A stretch of DNA of 64,000 bases from Aspidapion aeneum. Taxonomy: Eukaryota > Arthropoda > Insecta > Coleoptera > Brentidae. The notes under the pieces are model-generated. The model saw nothing but the letters and a program-made list of their open reading frames with translations. It did no database searches and was not told where the DNA came from. A program made the translations under genes and the position numbers. Positions 36,338-47,574 of the stretch are shown here, in pieces (positions within the stretch are counted from its first letter, which is position 1; every line of letters begins with the position of its first letter). Location: positions 310,001-374,000 of the forward strand of contig CAUYVT010000106.1 in assembly GCA_963576565.1 (NCBI GenBank). The letters are read 5' to 3'.

Positions 36338-37205
36338 AGATATACTTGGAACAAGTACTTAAAGTATGGAAGAGAAAATGCCAAAACATGGGAATTCCGT
36401 TGGACGAAACCACCTTGTATACTTTATGTTTCGCCGATGATCGGATAGTAGTGGCTCAGGATTATGGCGACCTCGAATATATGACACGAAAACTTATAGA
36501 AGAGTACAATAAGTGGGGACTAGAGGTTAATCTCAATAAGACAGAGTATATGTGTATCGGTGGAATGAAACAGGATCTAATCTTAAATACCGGGCAGCGA
36601 ATTCTGTCCTGTGGTGAGTATAAATACTTAGGTCTAAAAATTACAGCTGACGGAACACTAGACAAAGCTATAAAAGATCGAAACGTACAAGGAAGAAAAG
36701 CAATAACTTTATTAAATGGAATAATTTGGGACCAAAGTATATCAAAACATAACAAAAAGCTTATATATAACACCATTGTAAATGGTATTATTACAACGGC
36801 TCAGAAGTATGGCCAATCAAGGATAGAACAGAAAAACTGCTTTCCGCTACGGAGATGGACTATTGGAGAAGAGCAGCAGGGAAATCAAAAAGAGAAAGAG
36901 TTACAAATCAAAGAATAAGATAAATTATGACAGTGGGTGAACGTACTTTAGTGGATGATATAAGAACAAAACAACTGGTGTGGTACGGACATATACAAAG
37001 AATGAATGATGAAAGACTACCTAAACAAATACTACAATGGAAACCAACTGGCCGAAGACAACAAGGATGGCCAAGGAGAAGCAGGAGAGAAGGAATAGAC
37101 AGTGAAATAAGTATAAGAGGCCTAGATGATGAATTATGGGCAAACAGAAACGAGTGGAGATTGGGTATCGGAAGACGTAGAACATTGTGAAACCGATAAA
37201 TATAT
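36338..37205 (+). pseudogene. RTE-like retrotransposon family A, 5'-truncated copy
   Basis: Begins within the reverse transcriptase (YLEQVLKVW), includes CFADDRIVVA and EYKYLGLKITADG, then frameshifts near 36795 and 36900 into the tail TLVDDIRTKQLVWYGHIQRM and GLDDELWANRNEWRLGIGRR. Ends with the family tail GAAACCGATAAATATATG. Very similar to 21752-22960. Confidence 0.9.
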
Positions 37206-37652
37206 GTATAAATAAAACAATTTTTCGTGGCTAAGCGTTCATCTTGGTTTTTTAATTATTAAACTACGTCTTAACAAAGTTACAAGACGAGACTGCAGTG
37301 CACTGCTGGCTGGCTAGGACGTGGTACTAATTGGTATACAAATAGAAAAAAGTGGCGTTTAAACATTCTTAGGTATAAATAATACTTTATTCTGGCCTAA
37401 CTGGTTTTTTTCGGATGCACTAGAGAGACATTATCTTGAAAAAGAAATGAAGATTGAAGATTTGTAAGTTTTTTTAGGGTTTAATAGGTAAATCCTATTG
37501 CATTTTATTCATTAATTAGAATAGAATTACTCCTTTGTTTAGAATAAAATATCATTAGACTTACAATTTTATTTTAGCATTTTACAAACAAGCAGTTACT
37601 TGGTGTAGTTTTTAGTTTATTTGTTTATAGATAAAGTCTATTCGCCCTTCTT

Positions 37653-38050
37653 TTACATGCGTAAAGTGCTCGGATTAACACCAGTTTCAGACTCAACATG
37701 GCCCCGTAGGGCAACCTCAAAAATTCTACAGAATTTTAAACAGTCTATTAACCTACCAAGTATATGTCTATTTCTTGCCACATTTTCATTGTGTTCGGTA
37801 ATGTTTTGCCTATAGGCATTATTCAATTGGCACCTAATATCAGTCTTGCCTAGCAAATAAAATTCTATGTGGTTATTTAAATAAGTAGCACTTACTTTGT
37901 GTCTTTAACTTTTCACTAAAGTGTTTGATATCACACATTCTCTTTGCCACCCACGCAGGATCACTTCGTGGATTGTTCATAATAAGACAAATAAAGCAAA
38001 AATTTCGTTTTTCACAACCGCACAACCAGTTTTCAGCATCGTATAATTTT
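37653..38050 (-). pseudogene. hAT transposase N-terminal fragment (TTF-type zinc finger)
   Basis: Read from 38050 leftward: ENWLCGCEKRNFCFICLI, the TTF-type zinc finger that precedes many hAT transposases, then PAWVAKRMCDIKHFSEKL. A GTAAGT donor at 37895 and a CTAG acceptor ending at 37850 suggest a 46-bp intron. Coding resumes as LNNAYRQNITEHNENVARNR and LIDCLKFCRIFEVALRGH, matching the ALRGHDE region of hAT transposases of the ZMYM/DUF4371 type. A stop follows soon after; the catalytic core and dimerisation domain are absent. The intron is inferred from homology and splice signals only. Confidence 0.8.
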
Positions 38051-39239
38051 TTATTACATGCAGTAAAATTTTAGTTAATTTTTAGAATTTTTAGGTCCAG
38101 CCAACATATTTAAATTTGCACAGTAAATTATATAATCGACGGTATTTATTTCCATTTTATAAACAAACATTAACAAAAACAAACAATGACACGCGACCAG
38201 CAAGGCTTTTTACTACTGACATACCCCAAATCAAAACAAACTAATATGTCTTTACTAAGGATAGAACCGGCAACGCCAGGAAGGGCAATGGACGTTTTCG
38301 CACGATGCTGATGGCCGACTTCAACTAAAACAAACATTCCTCCCGCCCCCGTTCGAGAATATCCACCCATACACCGCTGAAAAACGAGTAAAATTGAAAC
38401 TTTACCCCGCGCGGCGCTGCCGGCTTGTAATTATTTACGCTAAAAAAGTTCACCCAATTAATCGCTTGTTGCTAACCACAGAATACTGTTTGTTGTCTAG
38501 TTTTGTAAAATCATTAACCGCCTCTGCTCTCCAGCAAGCCTATAGTTCGAATATTCTTAAAAGTTATGACGTCATAAGACTTCTCTTATGGCCTGTTGTT
38601 TTTTAGAGCTCCGAACTTCTCGGGAGACATATATTTTTTTAACGGTTTTTGTCAAGAATTTTCAACCATTGGCAGTATATTAAAAAATCATAAAAGGAAA
38701 AAACGGCGTTATAATCCGGTAGTTAGAATTTTAAATCAAATTTTTTTATTGATATATTTTGACATAAACCCATAGAAACTCAATTGAGAATTACATAATT
38801 TTTTGGTAAGCCGGGCTTACGGCTTCTAATCCAAAAATATGGTCATTTTTCATTTAAAGAAATTTTGGTCAAGTGTAGGTATATATTATTAATGTAAAAT
38901 AAGTTGTGAGAAATATTCAGTTCAAATGATACAGAATGCAGTGGCGCATCCAGGAATATATCTTGGGGGTGATAGGGGCGAGACCTTTGGGGGCCCGAAG
39001 CCTTATGATTAAAAACAATGGTTTAAAATACCACTGGACTTGCAAGTTTGATAAAAATATCAGGAATTTTATGTGTTACAGAAGGGACATCAACGTTACT
39101 AAAGGGACAAAAATTAGAAAGCACCAATTAGGCTAAAATCCACCAGGTGTTGCAATGCCACAGACTAAAGTGAAAACACGAATCTTAAAGAAGTAACATT
39201 TTCGAAAAAAGAAAAGGAATCATCATATAAAAATCAATA
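38051..39239. other. No gene recognised; one hAT-type end
   Basis: Near 38939 the motif CAGTGGCGCATCCAGG, followed by G-runs, resembles the hAT MITE terminus at 34632, but no partner end was found. Otherwise featureless. Confidence 0.5.
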
Positions 39240-39303
39240 TAAAACCTCCGCTCATTGGAGGTGTCCGTTTAAGAGAGTGAACTGTGAAATTTTAATATAT
39301 ATA

Positions 39304-40186
39304 CAGTGAAACCTCCCATAAGCGGACACTTACGGTTCCGTCGATTTTGTCCGCTTATTGGAGGTGTCCGCTTATGAGAGGGAACTGCGAAATTTCAATA
39401 TATATTTATTAACAATTTCCGCTGCTTGATTTTTCCGATATTAGGTTTTTCAGCGATCTTTCGTGCTGATAGATGTTCCTTCTCCGAAACATAAACAACT
39501 TCCATTTTTTCATGCAAACTAAGAAGTTTTTGAAGTGTAAACTTCTTTAGGCGCGTTTAGCAGTTTTTGTGTGTATTGAATTGAACTGAGCCGTCAGGCT
39601 CGGCTATGTACGCTCATTCGGGTGAAATCGGCTCGAGTCGACTAACTGTGAGAAGCATTCAGCGAGCGATATGATGATGCAGATGAAGGCCAGTACACAG
39701 AAGGGTTCGCAGAGTATGTTATGGGCCAATATTATTAATTTCGCCTTGTTGAAGTTTACACTTCTGCCGTGTGGTCTTAAACACACACAAAAATGTTTTA
39801 CTATGTACTATGTATTTCAAAGAGATCTATTACTACCCAATTGAACAATAAAAATAAAAGACAGCAGAACCGCCCTCGGCGAATAAAAAATGTTGTAAAT
39901 ACGACAGGAGTATTTAGTCATTAAAACGGAGAGAGGTAATTCCCTGGCTGCAGAGTGCGTTGTTGCCAACATACTACATAATATTTATGCCCATGCCGTG
40001 CAGAGCTCCGTCCCGTTGTCAGAGGTTTGCGTCCGTTTAAGGGAGGTTTCAGAATTTTTTAAGCAAAAAAATTGTCCGCGTCCGGTTATTAGAGTGTCCG
40101 GTTATAGGAGTGAATTTTACATGTAAAGAAATAGGGTTCCAACAAATTTGTCCACCTAAAGGGAGTGTCCGCTTAATAGAGTTGTC
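39304..40186 (-). mobile_element. pogo/Tigger-type element, copy 2
   Basis: Opposite orientation to 33290-33893: starts CAGTGAAACCTCCCATAAGC after TA and carries the same HTH-coding patch (about 39407-39480) and TCCGGTTAT repeats. The far end is degraded around 40186. Just upstream, 39240-39300 repeats the inner side of the same end, as if this copy inserted into another of its own family. A small MITE (39532-39764) interrupts it. Confidence 0.75.
39532..39764. mobile_element. Small nested MITE
   Basis: The ends GAAGTGTAAACTTC and GAAGTTTACACTTC form an inverted repeat, with AGGCG/CGCCT just inside. It lies within the pogo-type copy 39304-40186. Confidence 0.65.
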
Positions 40187-40626
40187 CTATTTTTGCCCAA
40201 ACATAATATTTAAACTTCTGTTAAGGCAATATAGCTATAGATATAGCAAAAACAAACTTTATGTTTATAGTTAGGTGCCGGTGTGGTTATTTAAAACTCT
40301 AGTGATAATTGAGGAGCAGAAGTAACAAAGGGGCTAAGTGCCACTTTTCCTAAAAACGAGATTTTTACATAGAAAGATTCTAAGGGCCATCGACTATATC
40401 CTATCAAACGTGCAAAGTCGCAGGACCAGTGGCTTCTCGTGACAGTAAAGTTTGTAAGTTCTGCCTATAGGGTATAAAAAATGCTATTTTTTTACAGTCT
40501 CCAGATCTCGTGTCTATTATAAAAAGTAAAAAATTGCCTTATGCAGAGTAAGATTAAAGAATTTCTATTAAAACATCTTGGGGCATCAAACAGGAGGCAA
40601 ATCAGCACAGATTTAATAACTTTTAG

Positions 40627-40835
40627 GTACTAGATCTCCACACACTGGGCCCAAACAACTTTTTACGGTTTCAACTGAGGATGAAGCTCAGACAACTGGC
40701 AGCAGATGATAAAATGATCCAAAAGGAGGGTGTCCACTCCCTGACCCTTCCTGAGGTCCAACATGCTTGTAGAGCGCGAGGCATGAGGGCCTATGGAGTC
40801 TCTGAGGAGAGGCTGAGGCCACAACTCAACCAATG
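40627..40835 (+). CDS. LETM1: LETM1 exon (mitochondrial LETM1-domain protein, partial)
   Basis: An internal exon of 209 bp. It is open throughout in one frame and encodes [19 protein letters not shown], then [40 protein letters not shown] and LNQW. This is the core ribosome-binding-like LETM1 domain of the mitochondrial inner-membrane protein that exchanges potassium or calcium for protons and maintains matrix volume and cristae. The left boundary is a pyrimidine-rich tract ending TTTTAG (acceptor at 40625-40626), phase 0. The right boundary is CAATG|GTAAGA, with the donor splitting the Trp codon after two bases. Codons are intact and conserved, unlike the decayed transposons around it. Neighbouring exons (transmembrane segment upstream; remainder of the domain downstream) were not found, implying introns of many kilobases. 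Confidence 0.92.
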
Positions 40836-40889
40836 GTAAGACAATAATTTTTTGCTATAACAAGTCAGCTGTTTTATAAAATGGTTTGT

Positions 40890-41235
40890 GATAGGTAAAT
40901 GTTACTTAGCTAAGTGACCTTAAATAAGTCTTACTTAACTATGTGACTCTTACATAAGTGTTATTAGCTAAGACACTTAAGCAAGTGCTACTTTGTTAAG
41001 TGGTTTTTGAATAAGTTTTATTTAGCTAAGTAACTCTTAAGCTAAGTGACAAACTAAGTGATTCTCAAGTGTTATTTAACTGAGTGTGACTTAGAGTGAC
41101 TTTAAAGTAACTGTTACTTAGCTAGGTGATTCTTAAGTAGTCTGGCTTATTTAAGTCATTCCAAGAAAGCAATGAAAGTTTGCTATAAGCTGCTTGTGAT
41201 AAGTAAATGTTACTTAGCTAAGTGACACTTAAGTT
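40890..41235. repeat. Degenerate 30-odd-bp minisatellite in the LETM1 intron
   Basis: Repeated, diverged units of the type GTTACTTAGCTAAGTGACTC with TTAAATAAGT between, starting about 50 bp after the exon's donor site. AGCTAAGT and its near complement recur throughout. Confidence 0.8.
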
Positions 41236-41979
41236 TGGTTTGGTAAAAATTACAATACCTAGGAAAAAATAGCTTTTTTACAAAAGATTTAATTCACATT
41301 CACTACCTTAGCATAATATGTACTCACCAATGTTTTTACATTAATTAAATTATCCACCACATTCATTGTGGCACAATTATACAAAAACAAACACGACCAT
41401 AACCTCCCGCTCATGCGTTTGGCGTCTTCTAAATAAATAAATGGTCCCGCAAACACGCAACGCTGAGCCCGCCCGCCCGGAATTGTACTGGAACTGCAAG
41501 TTTTGCAGCTCTATTTTTGCCTAGATGTCGCTATCTAAACCCATGAGCAAGTGCGGTGCGGGGCGAAGGAAGGGGTTCCTAGCCGAGCACAGATCTCGTT
41601 AGCCGCCCAGCTACGTTGTGTTACAATTTAGCAGCGCAACAATGCCAATAACTTCATTTGACCGACTGTGAAATGCGGCCTTCGGCGACGGCGCGCGGTG
41701 TCATACTCAACACACGTACGTGATTTGAAGGCCTACTATACCAACACCGGACCGAAAATATACTGCTATTCCAATAATTTTAGAAATAAAATAATTATAT
41801 TAAAAAAATAGCAGCGGCTGAAAAATAATCAAATGTGAAAATTTTGGGGGTTCTGCAGCTCTGCAGCCCTAATGCACTAGCCGCCACTGCGCAGGACCAC
41901 TAATTTCGTAAGCAATCGAGCAACTTCCGGTAAGTGATCGGTCATTTTCGTCATCAATTTATTAAATATCTCCATTTAA
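41236..41979. other. GC-richer block with one hAT-type terminus
   Basis: About 41380-41720 is richer in G+C than its surroundings but has no long open frame. Near 41880 the sequence CTAGCCGCCACTG is the complement of a CAGTGGCGG-type terminus, so this is probably a hAT-type fragment whose other end is not visible. Confidence 0.45.
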
Positions 41980-42939
41980 AGCTACGTTTACTTTTGGAGA
42001 GTTTACTGGCGGAAAGTACTGACAGCCACTAAACTAGCCATATATAAACTACAAGAAAGTTCACTTGCTACTCTCCCGCAAGTACTTTCCAAAAGTTGAC
42101 GGGCCGGCTAGTTTAGTGGCTGCCAGTACTTTCCGCCAGTACTCTCCAAATGTAAACACATGTCAGCAAGCGTTCTGTGAGAAAGTGTCCACGTTTTTTA
42201 CAATGAATAAGTGGGATGGAAATCAGATAATTTCCTTTTGAAACATATATCAAAAATATGAAATTTTGTGGAATATCAAGTTCATCATCAACCTAAGTGG
42301 GATGGAAATCAGATAATTTCCTTTTTAAACATATATCAAAAATATGAAATTTTGTGGAATATCAAGTTCATCATCAACCTAAGTGGGATGAAAATCAGAT
42401 AATTTCCTTTTTAAACATATATCAAAAATATGAAATTTTGTGGAATATCAAGTTCATCATCAACCTCCGGTAAAAAAAACTGAAATAGTACATTTCGGTA
42501 GTCTGTATAAACACTCCAAGGAAGCAAACCTATCACCAGTGGCCAGATAGCGTAATGTGACTTCCAATTTATTTTGGGAGAAATAGGACTGCTCATACAC
42601 GTTTCCGATTTGGTCAGTTTATGTTAACCTAGTCTTAACAGTTCTTTAAGTTTTTGGTATGATAATCTCATAAAATTCCTATAAGAATCGGGATCTTCAG
42701 TTGATATCACCTTTAAGAGTCGTTCTGATGCAAGTACGTCTGCGTCTGATCCAATCTCTAACCCAAACTCGTTTTTTCCTAGTTTTCTTGCGTTCTAACT
42801 TATTTATTAAATTATTGGCAATTTCACATGAAAAAGTTTACTGGCTGCCAGTACTTTCCGCCAGTAAATTCTCCAACAAAGCAAGTTTACTGGCTGCCAG
42901 TACTTTCCGCCAGTAAACTCTCCAAACGTAAACGTAGCT
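41980..42939. mobile_element. Harbinger-type palindromic element
   Basis: The ends AGCTACGTTTAC and GTAAACGTAGCT are inverted, bordered by TAA at both sides (41977-41979, 42940-42942). Blocks such as GGAGAGTTTACTGGCGGAAA recur inverted or direct near 41995, 42110, 42845 and 42895. No transposase is present. A three-unit tandem repeat (42208-42466) lies in the middle. Confidence 0.75.
42208..42466. repeat. 86-bp tandem repeat, three units
   Basis: Units start at 42208, 42294 and 42380 (TAAGTGGGATGGAAATCAG) and are nearly identical, implying a recent expansion. Confidence 0.97.
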
Positions 42940-42942
42940 TAA

Positions 42943-43766
42943 CAGTTTTGGCACCTAGACCCTTTGTTACTTCTGCTCCTCAATTGGTGATAATTTGCAA
43001 AAATATTTTATACTGATGGGAAATACCAACGTTTGGACTAGAATAAAACTGGTAATTAGCGAAATACCTGTGTGATAAAATACAAAATTTATTTAAAAAC
43101 AAGTAAGATTTACTCCTACATAAAGTGAAAAAATAGTATATTATAAAGCTAGGGACTAAAGTGATGCTTTAATCCTGAGGCGAAAAGTGTGTAGACCGAC
43201 TGAAGGGAGAGAAGAAAATATAATTTAATGAAAAACAAGATTGGTTCTTAACTTACTATTATAACTTTGTTTTTTGTTCACTATTTGTTGAAATTAAACT
43301 ATTGTAGTCCTTACATCCTCTCTGATTTATCAGGTATCCGCTTATGTAATTGTCCGAAACGGATGTGTAACAAATTTTGGAATTTGCCGTTTAAAAAACT
43401 CCCATATAGTGTAGCAAAATCCTATTTTGGCCACTCGTTGTACAAAGAACTTTTTTTTTAACATACGCCAGTAAAATAAAAAAACAGACTATAAATTCCT
43501 TACATGGTTCAAAAATATCAAAAGAAGAAAAAAAATAAATGGGTTATGCCATGCGCCACCCATATTTCTTAAATTGCTTTCATTAAAAGGTCGGCCCTTG
43601 CCGAAAATGAAGGCGCTCTCTTATAAAAATATAATTATCGTGCATATTTTCTCCTAAAAGATTGAAAACGCCGCGCTCCCTGGAAAATAGAGAAAAATAA
43701 CAACAATCCACTATATGCAATGTTGCCGATTTTCTTTGAATACGTCTCGCAATTTAAATAATAATA
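42943..43766. other. No gene recognised
   Basis: AT-rich sequence with no supported feature. Confidence 0.5.
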
Positions 43767-44025
43767 GGGAATTATTGGAATAAAACCTAACTTTACTTTA
43801 GAGTCGACTTTATTCTGACAGATTTACAAAGAAAACTGCCAGCTGACCTCTCAAAATTGACATACCAAAGCTAAATTTAAAAATAAAGTCGCTAGCTCTC
43901 ATTTAATAAATACAGACACTAATATATCCAAATCTTAAATACACAAGGGCCGAATTTTGAAAGAAAGCAGCTGCTTCTTATATGTAAATCTGTCACAATA
44001 GTCAGGTTTTATTCCAATAGGTGTT
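43767..44025. mobile_element. AATAAAACCTGAC MITE, copy C
   Basis: About 259 bp starting GGGAATTATTGGAATAAAAC; homologous to copies A and B and with the same inverted ends. TAATA occurs at both borders and may be a target duplication. Confidence 0.8.
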
Positions 44026-44115
44026 TAATAAGATGAACTGTCGGTCAATCACAGTAGATGGCACACCATGTGAACTTCTTATTGGTATCGTAATATACGT
44101 AACTTATATTACTTA

Positions 44116-45150
44116 TAGTGGGTTTACACATGCATGAATTTAGTGGCGCCAGTGTTCGCGCCAGTTCTATTGGCACGCCAGTAAAGATTTACACTATTGT
44201 GCGAAAACTAAAAAGACTGGCACGCCAGTTTCATTTTTAAAGTGTACACGATAGGCGATATGTCGGCTGAACCCTCGGAAGCCTGCAAAATAGTCGCTAA
44301 ACTTTATTGAAAAAAAAAAAGAGATTCAGGAAAAGGAACAACGAAAAGGCCGTATCTGCATGGGTTAAAGCATGGATTGCTAGTCGATCTACTTTGGGTG
44401 CTTCCGAAAAACTTTTAGGAGAAATTGCAGCAGAAGATCCTGCGAGCTATAAAAACCATCTTCGAATGACAAAGCAACATTTTGATATTCTTCTAGAGTT
44501 TCTCTTATTTAAACAACATTCTTTAAAACTCGGTCTGCTACTTTAAACCATGGTACTTTTGGGGTGTATACTTCATTTGCACCGGCTCCGGAAGGTTGTC
44601 TTTTTTCTTAATTTTTGTCAATTCCAAAGCATATGTGTTTCTTATGGATCATATTTTTGCTTTTACTTCTGCAACTTCAAAGCCTTCAATAGTCATTATT
44701 TTACTAATTTTTTGAGAAGCATTATCTCGACTATCTTTGTTTTTATACGAACTACTGTGTACATCCCATAAACAAGGAAAACATTCATAGCCTTCAAGAA
44801 ACTGTATGGTCAGTTCTGCTGACCACTTTTTTTAGCCATATTAAGCTATAAAAACAAAAATAAACAAAATTTTTAAGTTCAAACACAATGAAAATAAAAA
44901 ATAATGTAAAATAATGAACTTAAAACTGGCGAGCCGACGTGCAAGCACTTGTTTACACATGAAAATTTTCCTTTTCTGCGCGCATGCGTCACCACTGGCG
45001 CCAGCAAATTCAGTCAGCTGCAGACTTTTTTGATACATGCATGCAAAAAAATAACTTGTGTGCAAGTCGGTGTTTACACTTGCAAATTTAACTTACTGGC
45101 GCGCCAGTTTTTATTGGCGCCAGCAAATCCATGCATTTGTAAACTCTCCT
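44116..45150 (+). mobile_element. PIF/Harbinger element, internally deleted
   Basis: 1035 bp bordered by TTA on both sides (44113-44115 and 45151-45153), the usual 3-bp duplication of this superfamily. Ends share GTTTACA(C/A)ATGCATG(A/G)ATTT in inverted orientation. Subterminal regions are rich in GGCGCCAG and its complement, likely transposase sites. A transposase N-terminal fragment lies inside. Confidence 0.85.
44307..44546 (+). pseudogene. PIF/Harbinger transposase N-terminal remnant
   Basis: A frame of 79 codons includes SAWVKAWIASRSTLGASEKL and LGEIAAEDPASYKNHLRMTK followed by QHFDILLEFL. This matches the N-terminal segment of Harbinger transposases, in which a WV(R)PW-type motif precedes a region ending in LRM...FD.LL. 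The DDE catalytic domain that should follow is deleted. The frame ends in unrelated codons. Confidence 0.8.
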
Positions 45151-45185
45151 TTATACTAAATTTTTACCTTCCTAGCCCGCGCAAA

Positions 45186-45537
45186 TTAGTATTGGAGAAC
45201 TTGGCTTTAATTTTATCTCAATTCTCTTTATGGAATACCACTTTCGCCTACTTGGCTTTTTTTTACATGTTTTTGTTATGATTTCACTCCCTTTTTAAAG
45301 GATTTGGATAATATTTAAATTTTAAAGTAGTAAAATATGCGAGATATTGTTCAAAATTTTGAAGTTTTTGAAAGTTTTTCCTATGGTTTTATCATAGTTC
45401 CTTTTTCTTCTAGCGTTCCTGGAATTGGGCAATATTACTTTTACATTTAACTAAATGAAAATTGTTTTTACATTTTTTCTTATAGTTTTATCATAGTTCC
45501 TCTCAGTGTGTTGAAGTTCAGCTCTCTAGCGTTTCTT
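45186..45537 (+). mobile_element. Helitron-like repeat, fragment H4
   Basis: One arm of the foldback head (to about 45290) followed by diverged tandem units (about 45370-45535), homologous to H1-H3. The conserved tail is missing; a large foldback begins exactly where it stops. Confidence 0.7.
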
Positions 45538-46449
45538 TGAAATAAAAATAAATGTGTTTGTAGGAATCCTTAAATCAAACAAAAACATTCATTTTTGTAA
45601 TTCAGTAAATAAAAATGAGAGTGAGTAAAAAATTATTTTTGGTTAGTAATAACTTAAAACTGACTTTTTCTAGTTGATCTTCTTTAAAGTGGTGGTGGGG
45701 GGCATTCCCCCTCTCATCTCCCTTAAAAGTGCTATATTATAGTATTTTTTCAATTATTTGCAAACTTTTTAACTTAGCAAAAAAACTACTAAGTAACAAT
45801 TATTGAGGCTGATGAAAAGTACTCTCTAACGATGTATAACACGCTCGCCTTACATCCCAACATGGTTATCTTAAATGAAGATTCAAGTGTATACCAAATT
45901 TGACCATTTTTGGTGCGTCTATGCTAGATCAACCGCTGCCTTGAGGGGGGAGTGATATACATCGTTGGAAAGAAAATTTCATCAGCTTTTAAAATGAGTT
46001 TTAAAACCAGACATGTAGGAGAATAAAATTCAAGAAAATTTAAAAAATATTGTTTTTTCCACACCTCTCATTTACTTAAATTCCTATAAAAGGTGCGCCA
46101 CTGATGTAAAGGGGGCGTGTTCATCGTTAGATAGGACTTTTAGCACGGATCACCAGGTGATCCGTGCTTTTAGTCAGCCTCAATAACTTAGTTGTTTTTG
46201 GCCAAATTAAAAGTTTGCAAATGATTAGAAAAATACTGTAAAAGATCACTTTTGAAGGGGGCGAAAGAGGGGATGCCCCCTTCCCCCAATTTAAATGAAT
46301 TCAACTCGAAAAATTAAGTTTTAAGTAAGTACTAATTAATATATATTTTTTTACTCACCTTGAGTATTATTTACTGATTTACAAAAATGAATGTTTAAAA
46401 TTTTTGTATGATTTGAGGATTTCTACAAACACATTTATTTTTATTTCAA
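45538..46449. mobile_element. 0.9-kb foldback with central perfect hairpin
   Basis: Arms of about 300 bp (from TTGAAATAAAAATAAATGTG inward, and its complement ending 46449) surround a middle that contains the 27-bp hairpin AGCACGGATCACC-A-GGTGATCCGTGCT at 46142-46168. Several small indels separate the arms. No coding sequence. Confidence 0.85.
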
Positions 46450-47570
46450 GACGGGTACTTTAAAAAGTTATGTTTAAATTATTAAATATTTAACTGTATA
46501 CAATGGGTTTTTGAACAATATATACTTTTTGTGAAAAAAAACAATGTGTTCAGGATACAAAATGCCACAAGAAAAATAAAAAAACATATGTTAAATATTA
46601 TATATAATGAACCTTTTTTCGTAGGCCTATGGAACGTGCACAATTGCCTTTAGAAGGTACTAAGGTACATGGTTAAAAAGGAAATTTTATCCGCTTGCAG
46701 ATTTTTAGAATATTCGTTTCGAGTTAAAAACCATGAAAAAGCACGTTTAAGGGGGGTACCCCCCTCCCCCCTGCCAGGGTTGCAAGGGTGGTTCCCTTTC
46801 GTGAAATGTTCGGATAAGTCTTATGTCGATCCATACCAAGTGTGTTGCTTCTATCATTAAACGCAGTATCGGACCCCGTAGGGCCTGAACTAATATGAAA
46901 CTATGAAATCTAATAAGCACTAGCAAAAGTTTGGTTCTGGCTACGGCCCTGTAATATATGAGTTTGTGCAAATTGAACCTAAAACTTTGGAGTATATAAG
47001 TAGGGCAACATCGCAAAGGCTAAAAGCCCAATCAACTCTGGTTTGATTTAATTTGGCCTCTGTAGGTAATTTATAGTCGATTGATCGACGGAGAGTCTAA
47101 AGCTATCATTAGCTTACAAATTGAAGGCCTCTTAGTTTAAATTGTGAGTTTGCCCTGATATTTTGCAACTCAAGCCGCAACGTGACGTTGGTTGGTTCGT
47201 TACCTTCGAAAAGACAAGGCCTACGACCGCGGCCAATGCATTGAGGGGGCAGGGGGAAGTAAGACTTACGATAGCATGTTAGGCGTATGGTTTTGGGTAG
47301 TAAAGGATCAGGCACTCGTCTTATGGGATTTCATTATTAAAATATTCGACTCATATTTACTTAAACACCCTGTAGATAATGTTCTAAAGGTACAGATTAA
47401 AAATAATAAATAAATCATAAATATACGTAATAGTAACATTGCGTTTATGTTTGGAAAACTTCTAAAGAGCCATTATGCTACTTGTACATTATTACTTTGA
47501 ACACCCTGTATTTCAAAAACTGGTAATTAATTTAAGTTAAGCCCATAAGAAGTTCTGATAAGCAAGGATT
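46450..47570. other. No gene recognised
   Basis: Isolated CACCCTGTA-type ends occur near 47368-47374 and 47504-47512. Short open frames look incidental. Confidence 0.5.
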
Positions 47571-47574
47571 TATC

